DNA of 51,125 bases from an uncultured Eubacterium sp. (GTDB lineage: Bacteria; Bacillota; Clostridia; Oscillospirales; Acutalibacteraceae): the NCBI RefSeq assembly GCF_945980375.1, contig NZ_CAMFQO010000008.1, positions 1 through 51,125 of the forward strand. The letters run 5' to 3'. Made by a program: the position numbers and the translations under genes. Shown here one piece after another: positions 35,164-42,515 of this stretch. Numbering within the stretch: the stretch's first letter is position 1; each line of letters opens with the position of its first letter. The notes beneath the pieces are model-generated. The model was not told where the DNA came from and searched no databases. It saw nothing but the letters and a program-made list of their open reading frames with translations.

Positions 35164-35190
35164 GAGGACGCTTCGGCGTCCTCTTTTTGT
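35164..35190 (+). terminator. UUCG terminator after ppdK-tail copy B
   Basis: GAGGACGC and GCGTCCTC close on TTCG, then TTTTTG. It has the same construction as the terminator after ppdK itself (1619), consistent with a duplicated gene end. Confidence 0.9.
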
Positions 35191-35193
35191 TTC

Positions 35194-35222
35194 TTGACAA
35201 ATAATTATTTGCATTCTATAAT
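35194..35222 (+). promoter_or_regulatory. Consensus promoter of the DarT1-NADAR operon with palindromic operator
   Basis: TTGACA (35194-35199), 17-bp spacer, TATAAT (35217-35222). A perfect 12-bp palindrome AAATAATTATTT (35199-35210) fills the spacer, and TGTCAA at 35224 mirrors the -35 box. These are plausible autoregulatory sites. Confidence 0.8.
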
Positions 35223-35280
35223 GTGTCAAATCGTTATAATACATTGATGGCAAAAAGTGAGATAATGAGAGTTGATTGGT

Positions 35281-35397
35281 GTGTATAATGTAAGTTATCG
35301 TTATCCGGCTGGTATAGACGAAGAAAAGATAATGGAAACTATGGAAGAACTATTCGGCGTTGAAATAATTCTACATAGGGAAAAATTTAGTTATTGA
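35281..35397 (+). CDS. Possible 38-residue leader ORF upstream of darT1
   Basis: A GTG-started frame encodes a short acidic peptide (DEEKIMETMEELFG in the middle) and stops nine bases before the darT1 ATG. An alternative TTG lies four codons upstream. The ribosome site is weak. It lies in the transcribed leader and could be an uptake or regulatory ORF, or a remnant of a larger gene. No family is recognised. Confidence 0.25.
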   Translation: MYNVSYRYPAGIDEEKIMETMEELFGVEIILHREKFSY

Positions 35398-35406
35398 GGT
35401 GATGAT

Positions 35407-36411
35407 ATGAATTATTGTGATTGCGTTTTCAAAATTCAAGTAGGAAGTAATTCTAATGCTAAATATAATGTTTTATCCTGTAATAAAACAAAGCCGACAA
35501 ATTGTAATTGTATTAACATAGATTCAGTTATTGGAAAAGAAATAATAAGATTAATTGATGAAGGATCATTTAAATCTGGTGCAGAGTTTTATGTTGAGAA
35601 AGTAGGTGTTTACAAAGTTATTGAGGTTATGACTGTTGAAGAATATGAAATGATGTTAATCCAAGTGAAGAAAGAAAAGGATGATATTTTATTAAAAAAA
35701 GTAAATCAGGTTAATCAGGCAATAATTCCAAAACAAACACCAATAGAAATATATGAGTATTTATTAGCTAGAAATGTTAAATACTTAGTGCATTTTACAC
35801 CCATTGAAAATATTGATAGTATATTGAAAAATGGTATATGTTCTGTATTTAATCAAATAAGAAATGGCATTAATTCATTAAGGCCTGACAAAGATAGATT
35901 TGATGGGTTACTAGATTTTATCAGTTGTTCGATTTCTTTCCCAAATTACAAATACAAGTATTCAAAAGAAATAAATGAAAACATTCATTTTGCAGTTATT
36001 CTTCTTGATATTGAACTTTTAAAAACGTATAATTCAGGAGAAATATTGTTATCTGTTGAAAATGCAGCAAAGAATACACCTTTTGCAAAGTCAATAGATG
36101 AGTTGTTTTCCGAGGTTGCATACAATAGAATAACGGGAAATAAAAGTACTAGAAAAGAATTAAAAATTAATGAATATGATACAACGAATCCACAATCAGA
36201 AATATTGATAAAAGGGTATATTGATAAAAAATACATAGAAACAATATGTCTTTATTCTCATGATTATTATGAATTGATAGAAAAAGGAATACAAAGCGAG
36301 CTGTTTGATAAACGTGCAACTGAGTATTTAAAATACAGATTAGACTACAAATTTTGGAAAAATGATAGTATTAGGGAGGGGATAGAATGGCAAGACGACC
36401 TACCTTTTTAG
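35407..36411 (+). CDS. darT1: DarT1-type DNA ADP-ribosyltransferase toxin
   Basis: 334 residues. Residues 1-100 form an extra N-terminal domain of unknown role. The DarT (DUF4433) fold follows, with the NAD-binding motif VHFTPIENIDSILKNGI (His129, Thr131) and the catalytic Glu265 in NPQSEILIKGYI. DarT enzymes transfer ADP-ribose from NAD+ to bases in single-stranded DNA and block replication. The DarT1 branch, as I recall it, modifies guanine and pairs with NADAR antitoxins, which matches the next gene. The coding region is strongly AT-rich. AGGTGAT precedes the ATG. It overlaps the antitoxin gene by 25 bases. A phage-defence role is likely. Confidence 0.85.
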   Translation: MNYCDCVFKIQVGSNSNAKYNVLSCNKTKPTNCNCINIDSVIGKEIIRLIDEGSFKSGAEFYVEKVGVYKVIEVMTVEEYEMMLIQVKKEKDDILLKKVNQVNQAIIPKQTPIEIYEYLLARNVKYLVHFTPIENIDSILKNGICSVFNQIRNGINSLRPDKDRFDGLLDFISCSISFPNYKYKYSKEINENIHFAVILLDIELLKTYNSGEILLSVENAAKNTPFAKSIDELFSEVAYNRITGNKSTRKELKINEYDTTNPQSEILIKGYIDKKYIETICLYSHDYYELIEKGIQSELFDKRATEYLKYRLDYKFWKNDSIREGIEWQDDLPF

Positions 36412-37055
36412 CAATAGAGGAAAAACCTTTTTTTAAAGAAGTGAATATTGATTTTGAATTCTATACAGGCTTTGCAATTACACAAAAGCATAAAAGTATT
36501 GACTCGCTTCATACTGCTTTTTCAGAAAAATATCCTAATCTAAATGTGCTTGAAGTATCACGAAGATCAAAAGATTCGATAGGTATGCAATTAAGTGCGT
36601 TTAATTTAAAACTAACAAGTGAAAAAAACGGATTTCAGTATCCAGTGGAATGTATTTTTCAATCATCAAAAGTTTTTGAAAATGGTGGACCTTATATAGA
36701 TTTGATGAGTTCTACTCCAGCTGAAGCAAAGAAAGATGAACGATTAAAGAATTCTGGTAATTTAAAATGCTTTAAATATAATGATGAGGAATTTCCTTTA
36801 GAACCAAAGACATTGTTTTATGATTGGATTTACATTCATGCGTTATTAGAAACCCCAGATGTTGCGAAAGAATTAGTGAAATATGACGCTTTCACTGATA
36901 TTGAGTTCAATCCTTTAAAATCTATAAATTGTCAAGCACGAGCAACTGCAATATTTGTAGGGCTGTCAAAATCAGGTGAACTTGAAAAGTATTTAAAAGG
37001 CATTGAAGTTTTTAAGGACTTATATCCCGAAAATCAACAGATGTCACTTTTTTAA
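36387..37055 (+). CDS. NADAR-family antitoxin of DarT1 (DNA ADP-ribosyl-guanine hydrolase)
   Basis: 222 residues. The opening RRPTFLAIEEKPFFKEVNID, VEFEW-like FEFYTGFAITQKHKSIDSLH and YPVECIFQSSKVFENGGPYID match the DarT1-associated NADAR proteins (DUF6977-like) as I know them. NADAR hydrolases remove ADP-ribose from guanine and so undo the toxin's damage. The start at 36387 has GGGAGGGG upstream and lies inside darT1, giving translational coupling. It is not a DarG macrodomain, which separates this system from DarTG. It is followed by the third ppdK-tail repeat. Confidence 0.8.
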   Translation: MARRPTFLAIEEKPFFKEVNIDFEFYTGFAITQKHKSIDSLHTAFSEKYPNLNVLEVSRRSKDSIGMQLSAFNLKLTSEKNGFQYPVECIFQSSKVFENGGPYIDLMSSTPAEAKKDERLKNSGNLKCFKYNDEEFPLEPKTLFYDWIYIHALLETPDVAKELVKYDAFTDIEFNPLKSINCQARATAIFVGLSKSGELEKYLKGIEVFKDLYPENQQMSLF

Positions 37056-37090
37056 TCGCTATGTTGTAACACAAAATAATGTTTGCAGCA

Positions 37091-37107
37091 CAGGCTGCAA
37101 TCGCAGA
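37091..37107 (+). repeat. ppdK-tail attachment-like repeat, copy C
   Basis: CAGGCTGCAATCGCAGA, identical to copy B. The reading frame continues E-M-stop. It probably represents the original chromosomal ppdK end (attR side), since chromosome-like sequence and a terminator follow. Confidence 0.6.
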
Positions 37108-37134
37108 GATGTAATCTCGCTAAAACAAACAACG

Positions 37135-37165
37135 AAGGCACTCCGCAAGGAGTGCCTTTACTTTT
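37135..37165 (+). terminator. Terminator after copy C
   Basis: AAGGCACTCC and GGAGTGCCTT close on GCAA and are followed by TACTTTTTG. It could be the ancestral ppdK terminator and may also act on the minus strand. Confidence 0.85.
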
Positions 37166-37166
37166 T

Positions 37167-37271
37167 GCTTTTATTTTGACAGATATGCTATGGCGGAGTG
37201 GGCGGCGATGTTGCCCTCGCCTATTGCTTTCGCAATTTGGTACGGTGTCCCCGTGCAGTCGCCTGCGGCAA
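37167..37271 (-). pseudogene. Duplicated 3' end of the thioredoxin-reductase-like gene
   Basis: 105 bases match 41535-41639 without gaps and with about four substitutions. On the minus strand they encode the last residues of the reductase (..IAKAIGEGNIAAHSAIAYLSK) and its stop. The rest of the gene is absent. It forms one end of a 4.4-kb block whose other end is the intact gene. Confidence 0.9.
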
Positions 37272-37348
37272 TTAAAGCATCGCTTTGTTAGTTGCTTAAC
37301 ATTTTTTTCGCATTATATCCGCTTAGTTTTTAAGCGATGAAAAATCAT

Positions 37349-37558
37349 TTAATTGTTATTGCTGTTTGTATCGGAGAGGTCAACAATGTCCTCTTCAATT
37401 TCTTTTTTTTCTTCAATATTAAGAGTTTTTTTAATTTTCTTTTTTGCTTTTCTTACGATGATGCCCGCTACCGCTCCCACGGTAACAACACCTGCAACAA
37501 CAAATTGAAGAGTGTAGCTCATTACCGATGGATCTATGTATAGGTTAATTGGATTCAT
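37349..37558 (-). CDS. Small single-pass membrane protein
   Basis: 69 residues: a short N-terminus, one membrane helix (LQFVVAGVVTVGAVAGIIV), then a basic stretch (RKAKKKIKK) and an acidic tail. It overlaps the 3' end of the YidC fusion gene by 14 bases, so it is expressed as the last gene of that operon. It may be a partner of the fusion protein; no family is recognised. Confidence 0.6.
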   Translation of the reverse strand: MNPINLYIDPSVMSYTLQFVVAGVVTVGAVAGIIVRKAKKKIKKTLNIEEKKEIEEDIVDLSDTNSNNN

Positions 37559-39626
37559 TTTTCTTTTGCTCCTTTTGCTTTTGAATTAGGCGATTAATAA
37601 TGTATTTGCCGGCAACCTCGCCGCTTTTGCCGTAGTTTGCAACATATTTGTTGCGAATAGTTTTTATTTTGTCGGTATATTCATCCTTGTTTTTTAGCAT
37701 ATCGTTGATTGTGTCTGACATACCTTCAAAATTATTTGGTTCAAATCTTTTTCCGATGATATTTCTTAATGTAAGCTCGAGCGGTTCAATTCCTATTTCC
37801 TCATAATCCTTGTTATAGATCTTTGGAGGTGTGTCTACAAAAATGCATGGCTTTAGAGTTACATAGGAAAATTCAAAGCAGGTTGATGACCAGTCTGTGA
37901 TTACTATATCGGAATTATAAATTGAGTCACTGCATGAAAAATCAAGTTCAAATGTTAAATCATTTCCATTGTAATCCTTATACTTTTCAACTAATGTATC
38001 AAGTTTGTTCGGATATCTTTTTTTGTATTCAGGGTGAGGTCTTACAACAACATTATATCCTTTTTGAAGTAATTCGTAAAGAAGATTTTCAATACAGCTG
38101 TCAAGAATATTACCCTCCTGCCACGAAGGAGCAATCAGTATTTTTGGGATACTGTTTTGTTGCTTTGGCATATTGTCATATTTTTCCTGAAGCGTTTCTA
38201 AAAATCCATATCCGCAAACAACAAGCTCTTTTTGAGGTAACTTATAGATTTCCTCTTGCTTGCGGATTTCGGGTATTTGAAATTCTCCTACACAAAAAAT
38301 AGTATCAAAATGGTCAAGACATCCTTTATTCATAACCATATGAGTACTCATTGGTCCATGTACGGTATATATGTATTCGATGTCCTTTTTTACATAAGAA
38401 CGTTTATAATAATAAGTTTCCAAATCAGGAGTCGTCATAAGGACAATATCGGCATCCATCTTCATAAAAACAGTAACCATTTTTTTCTCGCCTATGAAAT
38501 ATGCCTTAAGATTTTTCAACTCCTTTTCCAAATTAAAAATATTATCATTAGGGTCACTTGTGATATAGTGAACAATAATGTTTGAGTTGTTCAAAAGATA
38601 AGTGATAATTTTATCAAAATATTTATAGAATCCTCCGTTTTCAGCATAGATTACCAGATGCTTGTTTTCAACAGAGAAAAAACGTTTGTAAGCTGTTTTC
38701 TCGCGTTTATACAGTTCTGTGCCTCGTTTTGGAGAGCTTGTGCTGCCTATTGAAGAAATTTTTTCAAGCTCTGCCTTGCTTTTTTCCAATGCATCATAGT
38801 CAATGTGCTTTTTTGGATTCATAACCGTATTAAGAATTATTTGTTGAAGCATGGTAAAAAGATTGCTGCAAATCCAATAAAAGCCTATGCCGGCAGGCAC
38901 AAACCCGCCAAGAATAAGTGAAATGCCGATAGACACAGCATTTGTACCTATTTGTTCAACCTTTGATTGCTCTGCCTGAAGAGGATTTTTTATGTTTTGA
39001 AAAAGGCACAGAGCAAGTGCCGATAATCCCGCTAAAACGGGAACAATATACATTTTCCCTCCTGCAGAAAACGGTGTGGCTGATAAATCAAAGCCTACAA
39101 AATTCATATTTAGCGATTTAATTGCGTTTTCCGTATCTTTGCTGCATATTTGGGAAATGGAAAATCCGTTTTGAATTTCTCTTACTGCAAAAAGCTGGAC
39201 GGTGTTTGAGCTTATATCAAATCCTGTTTTATCGCAAACGGCAGATATTATCTGAAAAACCTCTGCCTTTCCAATTGATAAAATATTGGTAAGAGGATTG
39301 TATATAATCTGAATAACGCACATAAGCAAAAACAGCTGAACTATCATAGGTATTAATCCTGCCAAAGGATGATAGTGTTGTTCCTTGTATAGCTTTAACT
39401 GTTCGTCGGAAATTTTATCCTTTTCGCCGTAATATTTTGCCTTTATGCCGTTAAGCTGAGGCTGAATTTTTATAAGATTTAATGAATTTTTGTGTGTCCA
39501 CAGTGAAATGGGAAACATTATAATCTTTGTTATTAATGTAAAGAATATTATTGCAATGCCGTAGTTTGATACAAGATTATAGCAAAAATTCATTATTATA
39601 CCAAAAGGCTTGGATATATATTCCAT
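37545..39626 (-). CDS. YidC/Oxa1 insertase domain fused to CDP-glycerol glycerophosphotransferase
   Basis: 693 residues. Residues 1 to about 280 are a YidC/Oxa1 domain: IITKIIMFPISLWTHKNSLNLIKIQPQL split across the first helix and loop, HPLAGLIPMIVQLFLLM, and further helices. Residues about 320-690 are a TagB/TagF-like transferase with YTVHGPMSTHMV, APSWQEG, RPHPEY and TDWSSTCFEFSY. TagF-type enzymes polymerise glycerol-phosphate from CDP-glycerol at the inner membrane face. Joining it to an insertase-like channel domain is unusual and may couple polymer synthesis to the membrane. The next gene upstream encodes an LTA-synthase-like protein, supporting a cell-surface polymer pathway. Confidence 0.9.
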   Translation of the reverse strand: MEYISKPFGIIMNFCYNLVSNYGIAIIFFTLITKIIMFPISLWTHKNSLNLIKIQPQLNGIKAKYYGEKDKISDEQLKLYKEQHYHPLAGLIPMIVQLFLLMCVIQIIYNPLTNILSIGKAEVFQIISAVCDKTGFDISSNTVQLFAVREIQNGFSISQICSKDTENAIKSLNMNFVGFDLSATPFSAGGKMYIVPVLAGLSALALCLFQNIKNPLQAEQSKVEQIGTNAVSIGISLILGGFVPAGIGFYWICSNLFTMLQQIILNTVMNPKKHIDYDALEKSKAELEKISSIGSTSSPKRGTELYKREKTAYKRFFSVENKHLVIYAENGGFYKYFDKIITYLLNNSNIIVHYITSDPNDNIFNLEKELKNLKAYFIGEKKMVTVFMKMDADIVLMTTPDLETYYYKRSYVKKDIEYIYTVHGPMSTHMVMNKGCLDHFDTIFCVGEFQIPEIRKQEEIYKLPQKELVVCGYGFLETLQEKYDNMPKQQNSIPKILIAPSWQEGNILDSCIENLLYELLQKGYNVVVRPHPEYKKRYPNKLDTLVEKYKDYNGNDLTFELDFSCSDSIYNSDIVITDWSSTCFEFSYVTLKPCIFVDTPPKIYNKDYEEIGIEPLELTLRNIIGKRFEPNNFEGMSDTINDMLKNKDEYTDKIKTIRNKYVANYGKSGEVAGKYIINRLIQKQKEQKKNESN

Positions 39627-39638
39627 ATTTTCTCCTAA

Positions 39639-41354
39639 TTAATACCATGCTTGTTTTGTGTTTATTGATTTTTCAAGCTTCCAATTTTTAATATTTGAGG
39701 CATCACCGGTTATTTGATATTTATCCAAAATCAGTTTGCTGTTTTCGTTTATTCTTGAGTGATAATAAATTCTTGTGCGTACAGTATCCTCATTTATTTC
39801 AAACAAGCTGTCACCGTAATTGTTTTTGGTTGCCAGATTAGCGTCCTTTACTATTGTTGGTATTATGTCTGAAACCGAGGCTTGTACATGGCTGACAGCT
39901 AATCCTTGGGATTTTGAAGCCTTTGGTTTTATAAAGACGCAGGTTCGTGTGCCCTCTGAAACTTCATTAAGTAGATTTTTGTAATCCGTGTATGGATAGC
40001 CGTGGTCTCCTGTTATAATTATTGTTGAATTGTCATATACGCCCAATCTTTTGAGCTCATTTAGGTATTCTTTTATTATCTTGAAAGAACCGAGAGTTTG
40101 CTCTATTGATGTTGAGCTTCTAACCCTTTCGGCGTTTGCGTTAAGGGTGTATGGAGAGTGAGTACCGTGTAAATAGATAAATGTAAAGTTTTTATCGCTG
40201 TCGTAATAATCTAATCCGTTTTCCTTTAGCTTTTTATAGAGCTTTGCGTCATCGTCGTGATATATTTCATTATCACTGTCAAGGCTTGACAATTTCAAAA
40301 CCGTACCTTGTGCAGTGAAATTAAAAATGTATGCCGGCATTTGATGCGGAAATACACGACCGTTTGAAAGGGTTAGTAAATACTCCAGTATATCCTTTTT
40401 GTTTGGAGTATATCCATCAATTTTTGTTGCGTTGCTAACTAAATCCTTGAATATGTCTGCATCTGTGTATTCATAATATCTGTCAGCATAAATATTAATG
40501 TCATATCCGTTGTTTTTTAAGTCTTTTAGAAACGGAGAGGTGGTATAGGCTTTTTCAAAGTATTCCTTTGCATCGGTTTTGCCATCGTATTCAACTCCTG
40601 TTATAAGGCCTGTTGTTGCCGGATACGTTCTACTGAAGGTTGAGACAGTGTTATCAAAAAAGGTAAAGCCGTCTAAAGATTCATTAAAATAATCAGGATA
40701 TTCCTGTACAACCTCGTCGTAAAAGATTTTATCAAATCTGTCAAAAAGAAAATATATGATATTTTCCTTTTGTGATACATTAAACATATTTTTTTCAGAT
40801 AATGCATATTTTACGTTTATTCCACTGTTTGAAACAAAGTCTTTTGTTGTAAAATCGGAAATAAGCGTTGCCGAATTCATGGCAATCAAAACTATACATA
40901 AAAATGCACATATGTTTTTCCATTTTTTCTTCAAAAACAGACCAATCAAAAACATTACATAAATTGTAATGCCTAAAATAATAGTGTACGTTGTTGTAGC
41001 CTTATCAAAATCTATTCTTACATCACCCGAGACGAAAGTGTCTTTTCCCATATAAATATTGTATATGTATCCTGCTATGAAAATGGATATTAACGTTGAA
41101 GTAATAAGATTAAGAAGATGCCTGTTGAATATCATAAGTATTCCGAATATAGCAGCAAAGCTTCCCAAAAAGCACAACAAAAAGGGAAAAACAATGTCCT
41201 TAAATGCAAATGAAAATTCTTGTGCATTATTTGCAAAGATATCTATCGGATTAAATATAAAAACTATGAATGAAACCATTGCAGAAACCAGGGAGGAAAT
41301 TAATAGCTTTTCTTTTGTTGTATATTTATCCATCTTTATATTTTTCTTATCCAT
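39639..41354 (-). CDS. LTA-synthase-like membrane protein (sulfatase / alkaline-phosphatase fold)
   Basis: 571 residues. Five membrane helices lie within the first 180 residues, followed by an extracellular sulfatase-fold domain. That domain shows IIYFLFDRFDK (metal site), FSRTYPATTG (candidate nucleophile Thr), HGTHSPY and ITGDHGYPY (metal ligands). The layout matches LtaS-type glycerol-phosphate or phosphoethanolamine transferases. The gene lies 12 bases upstream of the YidC-TagF fusion in the same operon, so the pair likely makes or modifies a teichoic-acid-like polymer. The exact donor cannot be read from sequence. Confidence 0.85.
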   Translation of the reverse strand: MDKKNIKMDKYTTKEKLLISSLVSAMVSFIVFIFNPIDIFANNAQEFSFAFKDIVFPFLLCFLGSFAAIFGILMIFNRHLLNLITSTLISIFIAGYIYNIYMGKDTFVSGDVRIDFDKATTTYTIILGITIYVMFLIGLFLKKKWKNICAFLCIVLIAMNSATLISDFTTKDFVSNSGINVKYALSEKNMFNVSQKENIIYFLFDRFDKIFYDEVVQEYPDYFNESLDGFTFFDNTVSTFSRTYPATTGLITGVEYDGKTDAKEYFEKAYTTSPFLKDLKNNGYDINIYADRYYEYTDADIFKDLVSNATKIDGYTPNKKDILEYLLTLSNGRVFPHQMPAYIFNFTAQGTVLKLSSLDSDNEIYHDDDAKLYKKLKENGLDYYDSDKNFTFIYLHGTHSPYTLNANAERVRSSTSIEQTLGSFKIIKEYLNELKRLGVYDNSTIIITGDHGYPYTDYKNLLNEVSEGTRTCVFIKPKASKSQGLAVSHVQASVSDIIPTIVKDANLATKNNYGDSLFEINEDTVRTRIYYHSRINENSKLILDKYQITGDASNIKNWKLEKSINTKQAWY

Positions 41355-41501
41355 ATGTAATGTTCCTCTAAAAGATATGTTAAGTTAGCGTATATTTTAA
41401 TAAATATATATTATCATTAAAGAGTGAAATAATCAAGTAAAAGTAAATGATTTGGTGATAAAAATACATTGTCTACAAAGATACAATTAGTGATATAAAA
41501 T

Positions 41502-41538
41502 AAGCAGCAGTTGAAGTTCAAGTCCTCAACTGCTGCTT
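41502..41538 (-). terminator. Terminator of the thioredoxin-reductase-like gene
   Basis: AAGCAGCAGTTGA and TCAACTGCTGCTT form a 13-base stem directly after the minus-strand stop. The minus strand continues TTATTTTAT. Confidence 0.85.
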
Positions 41539-41639
41539 TTATTTTGACAGATATGCTATGGCGGAGTGGGCGGCGATGTTGCCCTCACCTATCGCTTTTG
41601 CAATTTGGTACGGTGTTCCCGTGCAGTCGCCTGCGGCAA
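41535..41639 (-). repeat. 105-bp direct repeat, intact-gene copy
   Basis: This is the counterpart of 37167-37271 in the same orientation, covering the last codons of the reductase and part of its terminator arm. The two copies enclose the polymer genes. Confidence 0.9.
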
Positions 41640-42384
41640 AGCAACCGTCAATGCTTGTTTGCATACTTCTGTCAACCTTGATTATTCCGTTTTCTGTTTG
41701 CAGGTTATTTAGCAAAACATCTGCCGACACAGCCTGCTTGATGAAGAACACACCGTCAACCTCTATGCTTGTCCCGTCTGCAAGCTCAATTCCGCTAACC
41801 CTCATTTCGCCGTTGATTTTTGCAATCCTTTTTTCAAGGTGAACTACATTTTTTGCGGTTATATCCGAGTCGTATCTGTGGCTGTAATATACCTTTTTCG
41901 CGAGGTCGGCAAGATATTCTACCTCCTCCTCTTGCTCCTTGCTGTCGCAAAAAACAGCAATCGTTCTGTCCTTGTAAAGCATACCGTCACAGGTGGCACA
42001 GTAGCTGACTCCTCTGCCGAGAAGCTCTCTTTCGTTTGGCAACGGCTTTACGGTTTCTGCACCGAGGCAAAGTATAACCGCTCTTGCCTCAAATTGCTTT
42101 TTGTCTGCAAGCAGTACAAATTTGCCGTTCATATTGTATATACCTGTAATTCTCTGCGGTGTAACCTCTATGCCCATATTGTCAAGATGTGCACGAAGCC
42201 TTTCGTTAAGCTCGCTTCCCGAAATATTAGGCAGAGCAGGATAATTATTAATCTCTTGCGAAATTTCAACCTTGTGCGACAGCTCGTTATTGCCAAGCAG
42301 CACAAAGCTTTTGTTTCTGATTTTGCAGTTTATCGCTGCGGAAATTCCGGCAGGACCACTGCCCACAATCGCAATATCAAACAT
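41539..42384 (-). CDS. Thioredoxin-reductase-like FAD/NAD(P)H oxidoreductase
   Basis: 281 residues, slightly shorter than TrxB (about 310). The N-terminal FAD motif is VGSGPAGISAAINC. The redox disulfide is CATC in GVSYCATCDG and the C-terminal FAD motif is GCFAAGDCTGTPYQ. The NADPH-domain motif region (TIAVFCDSKEQEEE) departs from the usual GxGxxA, so cofactor preference or activity may differ. It probably reduces thioredoxin or a related protein disulfide in the cytoplasm. AAAGGAG precedes the ATG. Its 3' end is duplicated at 37167. Confidence 0.9.
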   Translation of the reverse strand: MFDIAIVGSGPAGISAAINCKIRNKSFVLLGNNELSHKVEISQEINNYPALPNISGSELNERLRAHLDNMGIEVTPQRITGIYNMNGKFVLLADKKQFEARAVILCLGAETVKPLPNERELLGRGVSYCATCDGMLYKDRTIAVFCDSKEQEEEVEYLADLAKKVYYSHRYDSDITAKNVVHLEKRIAKINGEMRVSGIELADGTSIEVDGVFFIKQAVSADVLLNNLQTENGIIKVDRSMQTSIDGCFAAGDCTGTPYQIAKAIGEGNIAAHSAIAYLSK

Positions 42385-42404
42385 GGTATCACTCCTTTTG
42401 TTTT

Positions 42405-42434
42405 ATTATAGCACAAAGCAAAGCATAATTGCAA
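42405..42434 (-). promoter_or_regulatory. Promoter of the thioredoxin-reductase-like gene
   Basis: On the minus strand TTGCAA, an 18-bp spacer and TATAAT lie just upstream of the ribosome site. It is divergent from the promoter at 42446. Confidence 0.6.
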
Positions 42435-42445
42435 AAATTTGTATG

Positions 42446-42474
42446 TTGATTTTTGCAATGAATTGTGATATATT
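42446..42474 (+). promoter_or_regulatory. Promoter of the glucosaminidase gene
   Basis: TTGATT, a 17-bp spacer and TATATT, followed by a 40-base leader with AAGGAG before the ATG at 42516. Confidence 0.55.
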
Positions 42475-42515
42475 GAAATAAAGGTTACAATTTGTAATAT
42501 TTAAGGAGTATATGT

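Larger units (their letters stand above)
35108..37107. mobile_element. 2-kb DarT1-NADAR cassette between ppdK-tail repeats B and C
   Basis: The segment holds one promoter, one tiny ORF and the toxin-antitoxin pair, with no recombinase. Identical 21-bp repeats bound it. It may be a second island reduced to its addictive cargo, or a cargo-only element moved by a recombinase supplied elsewhere. Confidence 0.5.

Noticed and set aside
35407-37055. DarTG (DarT2 with macrodomain antitoxin DarG)
   Set aside because: The partner lacks macrodomain features and matches NADAR antitoxins; the macrodomain in the window is in a distant fusion gene.
41839-42411. Plus-strand ORF opposite the thioredoxin-reductase-like gene
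   Set aside because: It is a shadow frame: the minus strand carries clear FAD and CATC motifs.
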